From NCBI RefSeq assembly GCF_039691755.1, contig NZ_CP137552.1:744001-808000 (forward strand): 64,000 nt of DNA. The letters are read 5' to 3'. The notes below the pieces were generated by a model. The model was not told where the DNA came from. It made no database searches and saw only the letters and a list, made by a program, of their open reading frames with translations. This DNA comes from Halomonas sp. Bachu 37 (GTDB taxonomy: Bacteria; Pseudomonadota; Gammaproteobacteria; Pseudomonadales; Halomonadaceae). Shown one piece after another: positions 37,424 through 46,591 of this stretch (within the stretch, counting starts at the first letter, position 1; every line of letters starts with the position of its first letter). Made by a program: the position numbers and the translations under genes.

Positions 37424-37762
37424 ATGCTGAAAAAATGGCTGTGCGGTCTCATCAACGGTGGCAGACAGGAGCAGTCGGGGCCGGCAACAGCCGAAGCGGA
37501 GCCGGTGGAATACAAAGGTTATCTGCTGGTATCCCAGCCCGATGAACAGGGCGGCCAGTACCGCATCAGCGGCTGGATTCGCAAGCCTCAGGCGGATGGC
37601 GAAATGCTGGAACATCGCTTCGAGCGCTCGGATATGCTCCCCGGACGTGAAGCCTGCGATGCCACCATGGTGGCCAAGGCGCAGCGTTATATCGATGAGG
37701 TGGGGGAAGAGATGTTTGATCCCGACCCTCGCCAGGGCCGGTCCCAAGCCTCGGCCGAATAA
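37424..37762 (+). CDS. HlyU-domain small protein
   Basis: A 112-residue cytosolic protein. The central stretch YKGYLLVSQPDEQGGQYRISGWI and the following ERSDM and EACDATMVAKAQRYIDEVGEEMF match the family named HlyU in domain databases. Despite that name I see no helix-turn-helix, so a regulator role is not supported by this sequence. GGGAG precedes the ATG. It lies two bases before the DUF294 gene, so the two are probably co-transcribed. Confidence 0.7.
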   Translation: MLKKWLCGLINGGRQEQSGPATAEAEPVEYKGYLLVSQPDEQGGQYRISGWIRKPQADGEMLEHRFERSDMLPGREACDATMVAKAQRYIDEVGEEMFDPDPRQGRSQASAE

Positions 37763-37764
37763 CC

Positions 37765-38910
37765 GTGCGCCTGGTGCATCGAGCGTCCCCGTGGCGTGAA
37801 ATGATAAGCGCCAGGGGAGAGCTTGCTTCCGACACCTTGTTGGCCCCCCTCGAATCCGCGTTTACTGCTCTCGATTCCCTTTCGTCGACCGCCACCCATG
37901 CCTGGCAGCCCCACCTTGTCGACGCTCTGGTGCGCTATGACCTGCCGGCCTGGCGCATCGCCCAGATCCTCAGCGACCATAACGACTGGCTCTATCGTCA
38001 GGCCATTGCACAATCTCTTGCCGAAATGCAGGCACAAGGCTGGGGGCCGCCGCCGGTCGTGTGCTGCATCCTGACGCTGGGTTCCACGGCGCGCCACGAA
38101 AGCCTGCTGGGCCCCGATCAGGACAATGCCATGATCGTGGCCGACTATCCCGATGAACGTCACGTGGAGATCGATGGCTATTTTCAGGCTCTGGGGGAAC
38201 GTTTCACCCGGCGTCTGGATGAAGCGGGGATTCCGCTATGCCACGGCCATGTCATGGCGCGCTGGCCGATGTGGCGCAAGAGGGCCAACGAATGGCATGA
38301 GCAGCTGCGTATATGGAGCGGCGATCGGCGGGTCAAGCGGGTACAGCAAACCAATATTCTGCTGGATTTCTCTCCCGTCTGGGGCGATGCCTCGCTGGCT
38401 CGGCAATTATGGCAAAGCGTGGTGACGCTGCTGCCCGCTGCCAATCTGTTTCTGGATGAAATGGCGTCGCTGCTCGATGAGTTGCCGGTTGCCCTGGATC
38501 GCCTTGGGCGGCTACGCGGCAGGGTCGATGTCGATGCCCCCCATGACGGGGCCATTGATCTCAAGAGACAGGGCTTGTTGCCCCTGGTCAGTGCGGTTCG
38601 CTTGCTGGCGCTGATGAATCATTGCTCCGAAGTCGGCACCAGAGAACGCCTGACAGCCTTGGGTAACCTGACGGGGGGCCTGGATCTAGCTCAGGCCACT
38701 ACCTTGCGGGCGGGGTTCGACCGCTTGCAGCACCTGGTGCTCGATCAGCAGCGCTACAACTTGTCACGGCGACAGGCAGCCGATGGTTGGGTCGATATCA
38801 CGCACTTGCGCGAGGACGAGCGGATGCTGCTCAAGTTCGACCTGCAGCAGATTCGACGCCTGGTGGGCATCGCCCAGGATCGGGTGCGCCATGGTGGCTT
38901 ATCTCGGTAG
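37765..38910 (+). CDS. DUF294 nucleotidyltransferase-like protein
   Basis: A 381-residue protein. The nucleotidyltransferase core is visible near residue 105, as GSTARHESLLGPDQDN, with Asp pairs in the position used by GlnD-type enzymes. A C-terminal helical DUF294_C-like region follows (about 230-375). Relatives usually carry cyclic-nucleotide and CBS domains in front; those are absent here. The GTG at 37765 starts two bases after the HlyU stop; an ATG at 37801 is the alternative. It is convergent with the transporter-linked histidine kinase, and homologues often accompany such kinases, by recollection. The substrate is unknown. Confidence 0.75.
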   Translation: MRLVHRASPWREMISARGELASDTLLAPLESAFTALDSLSSTATHAWQPHLVDALVRYDLPAWRIAQILSDHNDWLYRQAIAQSLAEMQAQGWGPPPVVCCILTLGSTARHESLLGPDQDNAMIVADYPDERHVEIDGYFQALGERFTRRLDEAGIPLCHGHVMARWPMWRKRANEWHEQLRIWSGDRRVKRVQQTNILLDFSPVWGDASLARQLWQSVVTLLPAANLFLDEMASLLDELPVALDRLGRLRGRVDVDAPHDGAIDLKRQGLLPLVSAVRLLALMNHCSEVGTRERLTALGNLTGGLDLAQATTLRAGFDRLQHLVLDQQRYNLSRRQAADGWVDITHLREDERMLLKFDLQQIRRLVGIAQDRVRHGGLSR

Positions 38911-38956
38911 AGCCCCGGCCGCGCTATGGTGGGGGATTAGTGCGAGCATCAGCAGC

Positions 38957-41758
38957 TTAGCGAGTGGGTGGATCGTCGCGGTCAGGAGCTTCGGGTAATT
39001 CCATGATTAGACAGGCACCGCCAAGATCCGCGGCGTTTTCCACCCACAGCCGTCCGCCGAGGTGCGCCACGATTCCTCGGCTGATGGGCAAGCCCAGCCC
39101 GCTGCCCTTGGGCCGGCCCCGTGCTTTTTCGGCATTCTGCTGTTGAATCTGATGGAATTTCTCGAACACCCGCTCGTGCTCCTCTTCGCTGATGCCCGGT
39201 CCATTGTCCTCGACACTCAAACGGTAGTGATTCTTGTGGCGATATAACCGCAGAAGTACCTTGGGTGCATCGGAATCGGCGAACTTGCCGGCATTGTCCA
39301 GCAAATTGATGAGTACCTGCTCGAGCCTGTCCGGGTCGCCGATCACCGGCGCGGGTTCGGCATCGATTCTGACGTCGAGCGCGATCCCGCGTGTTTCCTG
39401 AAGCCGGGAGATGGCGTCCACGCTATGGCGGGTCAACTCGGCGAGGTCGACTGGCTGAGGATTCAGGGTCAAGCGACCGCTTTCCAGCCGGGCAAGGTCG
39501 AGGATCTCTTCGATCAAGCGCGACAGGCGCTGGCTCTCGTGGACGATGACATCGAGAAAATGACGCCGCTTGGCTTCCGGCAACTGGTCGCTGTCGCGCA
39601 GGATTTCGGCAAAGGCGCGGATGGAGGTGAGCGGTGTGCGTAACTCATGGCTGACCATGGCGACGAATTCATCCTTGAGCCGGTCGAGCTCGCGCAGACG
39701 CTCGTTGGCGCTGCGCAGCTCCTCGCCGATACGTGTCAGTTCCGTCGATTTCTGCTCCAGGCGACGGTTGTATTCTAGGGTTTGCGAGGTAGTGTCGAGA
39801 ATGCTCAGGATCGATTCGAGATCGAGCGCCTCGCCGCGCACCACGGAATTGATCAGCACGCGAGCCGAGGCACTGCCCAGCGAGCCGGCCAGGGCCTGTT
39901 CCGCCCGGTTGATCAGTTCGGTCGAGGCGGGCAGCGCATCGGGGGACGGCTCGCTAGGCTCTGGAGGTAAATGAGCCGATGAAGCGGCTTGGCCGGGCGT
40001 CGTCGCACCCGCCACGGCAAATACGCGGGCGGTGGTCTGGCTTCCCAGGTAGCGCACCAGCAAGTTGCGCAGCTCGCCCTGGGTGGTTTGCCCCCGCCAC
40101 AAGGAGGTCAACTGCAGGTTTGGGTGCATGGCTTCGGTAAACAGTGCCGCCTGGGTCTGCTCCAGAGGTCCTTGACGGGAGAACAGCGATACGCCTACCA
40201 GCAGGCCGATATTGGCAAGCAGGCTCCACAGCAGTGAATGCGTGTAGATATCCCAGCCGCTCAGCCCGAACAGGGCATACGGGCGGAGCCAGGCAAGCCC
40301 CCAGAGACCGTTCTCCAGCAGGCCTGCGCCCAGCCAGCCGGATTGAACGAACCCCGGCAGGAGCAGGGTATAGAACCAGACCCCAAATCCTGCCATCAAC
40401 CCCAGTGTCGCGCCCAGCCGCGTGGCGCCGCGCCAGTACATGCCGATCAGCATCGCCGGGGCGAACTGAGCCACCCCGGCGAAAGACACCAGGCCGATGG
40501 TGACCAGGCTGTAGGAGTCGCCGATCAGTGCGTGATAGAGGTAGCCGAGCAGCAGGATGAGTACGATCGCGATACGCCGTATGCCCAGGAGCCAGCCAGC
40601 CAGTTCGCCCTGGGAGCCCAGGTGCAGGCGTTTCGAACGCAGCAGCAGCGGCATGATCAGCTGGTTGCTGACCATGGTGGAAAGGGCGATGGTCTCGACG
40701 ATCATCATGCCGGTGGCGGCAGATAGTCCGCCAATGAACACCAGCAGGGGCAAGCCCTCCTGCCCGGCGGCGAGCGGCAGCGTGAGGACGAAGCTGTCCG
40801 GGTCGCCGCCCAGCCCGGCGAGCAACAAACCGGCAAGAGCGATGGGAACCACGAACAGATTGATCGCCAGCAGGTACAGCGGGAACAACCAGCTGGCTCG
40901 TTTCAGATGCTCTTCGTCGACGTTTTCTACCACCAGTACCTGAAACTGACGCGGCAGGGTCAGAAAGGCCAGAAACGCCAGTAACAGCATACCGACCCAA
41001 CCGGTCGCTCCGCCGGGTACGGCATCCAGCGACATGGCGCGAACCAGTTCGGGACTTGCCGCGACTCGGCCGAACAGGTCGCCGGGGCCGGCGAACATGA
41101 CGAAGACCACGAACACACCCACCGCGGCGAATGCCACCAACTTGACCAGCGACTCGAAGGCAATTGCCGCCACCATGCCTTCGTGACGTTCGCTGGCGTC
41201 CAGGTGGCGGGTGCCGAACAGAATGATGAAGACCGCTAGTACCAATGCCACCCAGAAGGACTTGTCAATCCAGAAGCGCTCGTTGGCCAGGCTCGACTCG
41301 GCGGCCGCCGGGTAGTTGACCAGCACTGCGTGGCTGACGGTGATGGCCTTGAGCTGCAGGGCGATGTAGGGCGTGACGCTGACCAGGGCGATAAGCGCGA
41401 CCAGGGCGCCCAGGCCTGAACTCTTGCCGTAACGGGCACTGATGAAGTCGGCGATCGAGGTGATACGCTGGCGTGCGGCGATCCGGACCATCTTGCGGAT
41501 GACCACGGGCGCCAGCAGCATGGCCAGGGTCGGGCCGAGATAGATCAGCAGAAAACCGGGCCCCTGTTGAGTGGCATGGCCCACGCTGCCGTAGAAGGTC
41601 CAGGCGGTGCAGTAGACGGCAATCGACAGGGCGTAGACCGTGGGGGAGCCGATCAAGGAGCGTCCCTGTTCGGCCCGGCGGTCTCCCCAGGCCGCTATGA
41701 CGAACAGCAAGGCCAGGTAGCTGAAGGCGAAACCGAGGATTACCGGGTCGCTACGCAT
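38957..41758 (-). CDS. Transporter-linked sensor histidine kinase (SSSF-STAC-HK)
   Basis: A 933-residue membrane kinase. Residues about 1-520 form a sodium:solute symporter-like domain with about thirteen spans. A STAC-type linker follows at about 545-680, then a short coiled segment. The dimerisation box is FVAMVSHELRTPL near 715. The ATP domain has LINLLDNAGKFA, VEDNGPGI and GSGLGLPISRG. It resembles CrbS/CbrA-type kinases that respond to acetate or amino acids. The ATG at 41758 is set by MRSDPVILGF; the longer frame overlaps the previous gene. Its operon also encodes a receiver protein, a sensor-exonuclease and a 67-residue membrane protein. Confidence 0.9.
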   Translation of the reverse strand: MRSDPVILGFAFSYLALLFVIAAWGDRRAEQGRSLIGSPTVYALSIAVYCTAWTFYGSVGHATQQGPGFLLIYLGPTLAMLLAPVVIRKMVRIAARQRITSIADFISARYGKSSGLGALVALIALVSVTPYIALQLKAITVSHAVLVNYPAAAESSLANERFWIDKSFWVALVLAVFIILFGTRHLDASERHEGMVAAIAFESLVKLVAFAAVGVFVVFVMFAGPGDLFGRVAASPELVRAMSLDAVPGGATGWVGMLLLAFLAFLTLPRQFQVLVVENVDEEHLKRASWLFPLYLLAINLFVVPIALAGLLLAGLGGDPDSFVLTLPLAAGQEGLPLLVFIGGLSAATGMMIVETIALSTMVSNQLIMPLLLRSKRLHLGSQGELAGWLLGIRRIAIVLILLLGYLYHALIGDSYSLVTIGLVSFAGVAQFAPAMLIGMYWRGATRLGATLGLMAGFGVWFYTLLLPGFVQSGWLGAGLLENGLWGLAWLRPYALFGLSGWDIYTHSLLWSLLANIGLLVGVSLFSRQGPLEQTQAALFTEAMHPNLQLTSLWRGQTTQGELRNLLVRYLGSQTTARVFAVAGATTPGQAASSAHLPPEPSEPSPDALPASTELINRAEQALAGSLGSASARVLINSVVRGEALDLESILSILDTTSQTLEYNRRLEQKSTELTRIGEELRSANERLRELDRLKDEFVAMVSHELRTPLTSIRAFAEILRDSDQLPEAKRRHFLDVIVHESQRLSRLIEEILDLARLESGRLTLNPQPVDLAELTRHSVDAISRLQETRGIALDVRIDAEPAPVIGDPDRLEQVLINLLDNAGKFADSDAPKVLLRLYRHKNHYRLSVEDNGPGISEEEHERVFEKFHQIQQQNAEKARGRPKGSGLGLPISRGIVAHLGGRLWVENAADLGGACLIMELPEAPDRDDPPTR

Positions 41759-41766
41759 GGGTTGGC

Positions 41767-41970
41767 CTAGCCGCTTTCCATGAGCCAGGCGGCCAAGGCA
41801 ATGACCAGCCCCCAGGCCAGAAACAGATAAAGCGGCAGCCACGGCAGGGAATCCACCAGGCTATAGCGATTCACCACCAGCAGTAGCGGCGGACAGAACA
41901 GCAGTAGCGCGACGACGAATAACGCTATCAGTCGTTCCGTGATACGGGAGGAGGAACGCAGGGATTTCAT
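41767..41970 (-). CDS. 67-residue two-span membrane protein
   Basis: Begins MKSLRSSSRITERLIALFVV and has two hydrophobic segments (about residues 13-33 and 42-62) joined by a short loop (NRYSLVDSLPW). The ATG overlaps the stop of the sensor-exonuclease gene (ATGA), and the kinase gene starts nine bases later. Small two-span proteins of this kind often precede symporter-type carriers and may be accessory subunits of the symporter-like part of the kinase. That is inference; the family was not identified. Confidence 0.75.
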   Translation of the reverse strand: MKSLRSSSRITERLIALFVVALLLFCPPLLLVVNRYSLVDSLPWLPLYLFLAWGLVIALAAWLMESG

Positions 41971-44039
41971 GAGACGTTGGCATCCTCCCTGTCGATGGCA
42001 TTGTGCTGTAGCGCCAGCAACTGTTCTAGGGTGTCGATACCACGCGCCTCCAGCCGGGGCAGCAGGGCCAGCCACAACTCGGCGGTGACCCGGGCATCGC
42101 CGAGCGCGGTGTGCCGGGTGCCGGCAGGGAAACTCAAGTCATAGCGTTGGGCGAGACTATCGAGATCGTGGCCGTCGAGGGCTTCGTCCAGAGCCCGCGA
42201 CAACAGCAACGTATCGAGAACCGGCATGTCGAAATCCACCCCTTTCTGACTGATCGCCAGCATATCGAACGCCGCGTTATGGGCAAGCAGCACCGCGCCA
42301 TCGACATAGCCGCGAAAGCGCGACAATACCACCTCGAGCGGCGGCGCGCCGGCGACATCGGCATCCGTCAGACCGTGGATCGCCGTGCTGGCGGGGGGGA
42401 TCGGCCGTTTAGGATCGACCTTCTGGTCGAACACGTCGCTGGCCAGCAGGCGGGCGTTGACGATGCGGCAGGCTCCTAGGCTGATCACGGTATCGCCACG
42501 ACGCAGCTCGAGTCCGGTGGTCTCGGTATCGAATGCCACCACGTCCAGGCTGCGCAGTGGCCGGCTGGCGAGCGCTTCATCGGGGGGCGGCAGTTCGGCG
42601 ATACCGAAGTCATGGAACTCCGGGCGTGGTGGGGTGGGCTCCCGTGGCGCGCCGACCCGCTCCGTGGCCGGCAACGGCAAGCGCAGCCTGGCGTGTTCCC
42701 CATCGGGGTCGGCCAGACTCCAGACATCGCTGGCGTGCTGGCGCAGCACGTCGGCCACCCTGGGCGTCAACGGCAGCGATGGCAGCGGCTGTTCGCTCCA
42801 CAGAGCCAGTTCACGCTGGGGAATGGGTTTGCCGCGCCAGATCAGGTCCAGGTAGACGCGCTTGTTGCCCAGGCAGACTTCGCCCTCGAAGCCATTATCG
42901 GGCAGGTAGGCATTGAGGTGTCGCACCAGGGAATCGAGCAAAGCAATCAGCGCGGGCGCATCGCCACGAAACCAGGCCGGCATGCCGATCGGGGTGATCA
43001 AGCGATGTTCGGGGTCCAGCCGCTCATCCAGAGCTTGCCAGAAATCGTTGGACCACATGGGCATGAGGCGCTCGCCCTGGTGTTGCATGGCATCGAGCAA
43101 ACCACTGACCTGCTCTATCGTGCTGCCGAGAATCTGACTCTCCTCGTTGATGACTCGCTCCAGGCGTTGTCGCAGGCCGGTGCTTTCTTCGAACTGCTCC
43201 TTGTCGTGGTAGCGCAGGTGGATCAGGGCGTCGGCGGCACTGGTCAAGCTGGCGCCATGGCGGCGTAGCGAGGGCAGCATGTCGGCAAGCTCTGCGCGTA
43301 CCCCCATTTCCCGCGACCAGGCGGCGGTGGCGTCGGTAAAGGTCAGCAGGGTTTCACCGTCGCTGCCCGGAACCCGGCGCATGACCACGCGCAGCCAACG
43401 CTCCTGGCAAGGCGTGAGCAGCTCCCGGGGAGAACCGTCCCCCGGCAGCTGGCGCATCATATCCTGGAGGCTGGAGACCGGCAGAAGTGCTTCGAGCCGC
43501 TTGCCCAGTCCCAGCCCGGTGTGATCGTCGAAGAACTCCTCAGCGGCCTGGTTGAACAGCATCAGGCGGCGATGCTGGTCGCAGAGCAGAAGCGGTGTTT
43601 CCAGGACCTGCAGCAGGGTCTCCAGTTCCTGGCGGATACGCGCGGCGCTGCGGGCGCCTTCGGTATGAGCCGTGGCCAATCGGCTGCGATCGGCGCGCCA
43701 GCTTTCGCGTACCCGGCGCAGGTCCGGCCCCAGGCTCTTGAGCCATCCTTCGGGTGGATGCTCGTCGCGAGCGTCGGGATTCGCCACCAGGCGCGCCAGT
43801 TGCACCTGGAGGTGACGCAATGGGGTAAACAGCATGCGTTCGAGTAACAGGCCGACGAGAAAGATGGTTCCCCCACCCGAGAAACTCCCCAACCACAGGG
43901 CCAGGCGGACCGTACCCTGGGGCTGCAATTGAGCGTCCAGCCACATGGCGAAGATGGCACCGCCGAAGATGCTGACTCCACTCAACAGCAGCCACAAGCC
44001 GATCAACTTCTGGCGCTTGGGCAGGCCGCGCGTTGTCAT
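41967..44039 (-). CDS. Membrane sensor fused to DnaQ-type 3'-5' exonuclease
   Basis: A 690-residue protein of unusual build. There are two N-terminal membrane spans (about 12-33 and 45-68) with almost no periplasmic loop. A linker and a PAS-like region follow (about 140-235, with VLETPLLLCDQHRRLMLFN). A helical section and a kinase-like region (about 245-460) lack recognisable N or G boxes. The C-terminal exonuclease domain (about 490-670) has DTETTG, HNAAFD and HTALGDA, a complete DEDDh set. The gene overlaps the response-regulator gene upstream and the small membrane gene downstream. The nuclease looks intact, while the kinase-like part looks dead. The target nucleic acid is unknown. Confidence 0.85.
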   Translation of the reverse strand: MTTRGLPKRQKLIGLWLLLSGVSIFGGAIFAMWLDAQLQPQGTVRLALWLGSFSGGGTIFLVGLLLERMLFTPLRHLQVQLARLVANPDARDEHPPEGWLKSLGPDLRRVRESWRADRSRLATAHTEGARSAARIRQELETLLQVLETPLLLCDQHRRLMLFNQAAEEFFDDHTGLGLGKRLEALLPVSSLQDMMRQLPGDGSPRELLTPCQERWLRVVMRRVPGSDGETLLTFTDATAAWSREMGVRAELADMLPSLRRHGASLTSAADALIHLRYHDKEQFEESTGLRQRLERVINEESQILGSTIEQVSGLLDAMQHQGERLMPMWSNDFWQALDERLDPEHRLITPIGMPAWFRGDAPALIALLDSLVRHLNAYLPDNGFEGEVCLGNKRVYLDLIWRGKPIPQRELALWSEQPLPSLPLTPRVADVLRQHASDVWSLADPDGEHARLRLPLPATERVGAPREPTPPRPEFHDFGIAELPPPDEALASRPLRSLDVVAFDTETTGLELRRGDTVISLGACRIVNARLLASDVFDQKVDPKRPIPPASTAIHGLTDADVAGAPPLEVVLSRFRGYVDGAVLLAHNAAFDMLAISQKGVDFDMPVLDTLLLSRALDEALDGHDLDSLAQRYDLSFPAGTRHTALGDARVTAELWLALLPRLEARGIDTLEQLLALQHNAIDREDANVS

Positions 44040-44425
44040 GGGCTCGCCTCTCCCGGGCTCGATTCCCCCAGTAGCGCCTGTACCTTGGACACCAATGCCT
44101 GAGTGGAGAATGGCTTGGTGATGTAATCGTCGGCCCCCAGGGCCATGCCTTTCTCGCGCTCGACTTCGCGACCATGGGCGGTCAGCATGATGATGGGCAG
44201 GCGAGCGGTCTCGGGATCGCCACGTAACTGCTCCAGGACATCGAAGCCACTGATGCCCGGCAGACTGATATCCAGCAGGAGGAGATCGGGTGGCGTTTCC
44301 TTGACGCTGACCAGGGCTTGCTCCCCATCCGCTGCGGTGGTCACTTCGAAACCGGCTTGCTCCATCAAGAATTCCAGTGATAGAACGATATTGGGCTCAT
44401 CATCGACCACGAGCACTCTGGCCAT
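44036..44425 (-). CDS. Receiver-only response regulator
   Basis: A 129-residue CheY-like protein. It shows the acidic pair VVDDE near residue 7, the phospho-acceptor Asp in LLLLDISLPG near 52, Thr in MLTAHG, and Lys in ITKPFS near 105. There is no DNA-binding or other output domain; the sequence ends about ten residues after the receiver fold. It heads the four-gene sensory operon, with a stop overlapping the sensor-exonuclease start. Output must be through protein contact, perhaps with the exonuclease. That is inference. Confidence 0.92.
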   Translation of the reverse strand: MARVLVVDDEPNIVLSLEFLMEQAGFEVTTAADGEQALVSVKETPPDLLLLDISLPGISGFDVLEQLRGDPETARLPIIMLTAHGREVEREKGMALGADDYITKPFSTQALVSKVQALLGESSPGEASP

Positions 44426-44836
44426 GGTGTTCTCCCGTTCTTGTACGTTGTTTTGTTGATAACGGTATTCAGAAACCAGCGTTAAATTGCTTGAGTTTAC
44501 GTCGTTGGCACGATTGCACTGTTACCCATCATCGAGATTATTGAGTGTAGGGGGGGCGGAGGGGCGGGCCAAGACGACCTTGGCCGAATGGCGTCTGTCT
44601 TATGAGGATAAAGCCTACAACTTTTGTTTTAATTCGAAGCGATAACGGCGCTCTATCATGGACTTGAATAAGCGCTGGTACCACTATGGTAGAACTATAA
44701 AAGGGTTGAGAAAAAAGATTGGTAAATAGGGCTGGACATAGCCCCGTTGAAGTAGTGCTGTGGAATTTTGCCAGGCCACCGGATGTGGTCTTCCTAGCTC
44801 ATAAGAACCTACCGTCCCAGTCGAGGAGTTGCGCCC
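44426..44836. other. 411-bp divergent intergenic region
   Basis: Separates the leftward sensory operon from the rightward cstA gene, so it should hold promoters for both. AT-rich stretches with TATAAA-like hexamers occur near 44650-44700. GAGGAG lies before the cstA ATG. A G-rich run (GGGGGGGCGGAGGGGCGGG) lies near 44551-44569. No gene, tRNA or clear operator was identified. A TGGCACGATTGCA string at 44506-44518 only superficially resembles a sigma-54 site. Confidence 0.6.
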
Positions 44837-46513
44837 ATGAGTGCCATTATTGTTCTGCTGATAGGTCTTGCGGCAATGGCGGCGGGGTACTTCGTGTACT
44901 CCAAGTTCATTGCCGAGAAGATCTATCGACTCGATCCCGATTTCAAGACCCCCGCCCATGAGTTCGAGGATGGTGTCGACTACGTCCCGACCAATCGCTT
45001 CGTCCTGTGGGGGCATCACTTCACTTCCGTGGCCGGCGCGGCTCCCATCGTGGGGCCTGCAATTGCGGTCATCTGGGGGTGGTTACCGGCTTTCCTGTGG
45101 GTGGTGCTGGGCACCATCTTCTTTGCCGGCATCCATGACGCCGGAGCGATATGGGCCAGTGTGCGCAATCGCGCCAAGTCGGTGGGGGCCTTGACCGGCG
45201 ATGTAGTGGGCAAGCGTGCGCGCAGCATCTTCATGATCGTGATTTTCCTGGTCCTGTTGATGGTCAACGCGGTGTTCGCCGTGGTGATCTCCGGACTGAT
45301 GATGAATTTCTCCAGCGCCGTGGTGCCGGTATGGGGGGCGATTCTGGTGGCATTGGTCATCGGCCAGCTGATCTACCGGCGCGTGCTCAGCTTGCCCATG
45401 GTGTCGATTCTCGGTGTCGTGGCGCTTTATGCCTTGATCGGCATCGGGCCTTCGGTGCCGATCCAGATGCCGGCGGAAGTCGGAGGCATGTCGGGTAATG
45501 CCATCTGGATACTGATTCTGTTTGGCTATGCCGCCATCGCCTCGCTGCTGCCGGTGTGGATGCTGCTGCAGCCCCGCGATTACATCAATGGCTTGCAGCT
45601 GTTCATCGGTCTGATTGTCCTCTATGGCGCCATCGTGCTGCTCAACCCCACGATGGTGGCGCCGATGGTCAATGGCAACGTCCCGGAAGGCACTCCTTCG
45701 TTGCTGCCATTGCTCTTCGTCACCATCGCCTGCGGGGCGATTTCAGGCTTCCACGGCCTGGTGGCGTCAGGAACCACCTCGAAGCAGTTGAACAAGGAAA
45801 CCGATGCCCGGTTCGTGGGCTATTTCGGTGCCGTGGGCGAGGGCATGCTGGCGCTTGCCGCCATCCTGGCAGCGACGGCGGGCTTTGCCTCCTTCGCCGA
45901 TTGGGAAGCCATGTACACGGCCTTCGGCCAGGGTGGGGTGAATGCCTTCGTCGAAGGCGGCGCCTTCATCATTCATAACGGCCTGGGGTTGCCCGAAGCC
46001 ACGGCGGCGACCCTGCTGACGGTCATGGCGGCATTGTTCGCCGGCACCACCATGGATACCGGCCTTCGCCTGCAGCGTTATATTTTCCAGGAGTGGGGCG
46101 AAATCTATAACCAGCAATGGATGAAGAAACCCGCCGCGGCGACCTTGCTGGCGGTGGGAAGCTGTCTGGTGCTGGCCTTCGGTGCCGGTGGTGCGGATGG
46201 TTCCGGCGGCTTGATAATCTGGCCATTGTTCGGCACCACCAACCAGTTGCTGGCCGGTCTGACGCTGCTGGTAATCACGGTAATGCTGGTACGCCTGAAG
46301 CGCCCCATGTGGTTCACCCTGGCACCGCTGTGCTTCCTGCTGGTGATGACCATCCTGGCGCTGTTGATCCAGCTGCGCAGTTTCTGGGAACAGGGCAACA
46401 TGTTCCTGCTGGTGCTGGATATCGTGGTGCTGATCGCCGCCATCATGGTTGCCATGGAGTGCGCTTCGGCGTTGAAGCGTTCGCGTGCGGAAATGGCCCG
46501 GCAAGAGCCCTGA
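44837..46513 (+). CDS. cstA: CstA-family pyruvate/peptide carrier
   Basis: A 558-residue membrane carrier with about fourteen to sixteen spans. CstA-family signatures are HHFTSVAGAAPIVGPAIAV near residue 60, FAGIHDAGAIWASVRN near 92, and SGFHGLVASGTTSKQL near 300. Known members import pyruvate or peptides during carbon shortage. It is divergent from a transporter-linked kinase operon that may control it. The usual companion YbdD/YjiX is absent; a CC-ending protein and an ArsA-type ATPase follow instead. Its stop codon is the start of a tandem repeat. Confidence 0.9.
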   Translation: MSAIIVLLIGLAAMAAGYFVYSKFIAEKIYRLDPDFKTPAHEFEDGVDYVPTNRFVLWGHHFTSVAGAAPIVGPAIAVIWGWLPAFLWVVLGTIFFAGIHDAGAIWASVRNRAKSVGALTGDVVGKRARSIFMIVIFLVLLMVNAVFAVVISGLMMNFSSAVVPVWGAILVALVIGQLIYRRVLSLPMVSILGVVALYALIGIGPSVPIQMPAEVGGMSGNAIWILILFGYAAIASLLPVWMLLQPRDYINGLQLFIGLIVLYGAIVLLNPTMVAPMVNGNVPEGTPSLLPLLFVTIACGAISGFHGLVASGTTSKQLNKETDARFVGYFGAVGEGMLALAAILAATAGFASFADWEAMYTAFGQGGVNAFVEGGAFIIHNGLGLPEATAATLLTVMAALFAGTTMDTGLRLQRYIFQEWGEIYNQQWMKKPAAATLLAVGSCLVLAFGAGGADGSGGLIIWPLFGTTNQLLAGLTLLVITVMLVRLKRPMWFTLAPLCFLLVMTILALLIQLRSFWEQGNMFLLVLDIVVLIAAIMVAMECASALKRSRAEMARQEP

Positions 46514-46579
46514 AGCTATAACGTCCTTGAAGCTATAACGTCCATGAAACCGACGATAACCCTGAAACCCACGACGTAG
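46511..46579. repeat. Four-copy 17-18 bp tandem repeat starting at the cstA stop
   Basis: Copies 1 and 2, TGAAGCTATAACGTCCT and TGAAGCTATAACGTCCA, differ at one base. Copies 3 and 4 (46545-46562 and 46563-46579) are more diverged, beginning TGAAACC and carrying ACGA. The TGA of copy 1 is the cstA stop codon. The array ends just before the GAGGAG site of the next gene. Confidence 0.88.
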
Positions 46580-46591
46580 AGGAGTTGCGCG

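Noticed and set aside
36659..37747. 362-codon open frame opposite argG
   Set aside because: It is antisense to a clearly functional enzyme gene and is explained by high GC at third positions. There is no ribosome site or recognisable domain.
37424..37762. Transcription factor HlyU
   Set aside because: The database family carries that name, but the sequence shows no helix-turn-helix, so only the domain name is retained.
44506..44518. TGGCACGATTGCA resembling a sigma-54 promoter before the sensory operon/cstA
   Set aside because: The GG and GC elements are seven bases apart instead of ten, so it does not fit the -24/-12 geometry.
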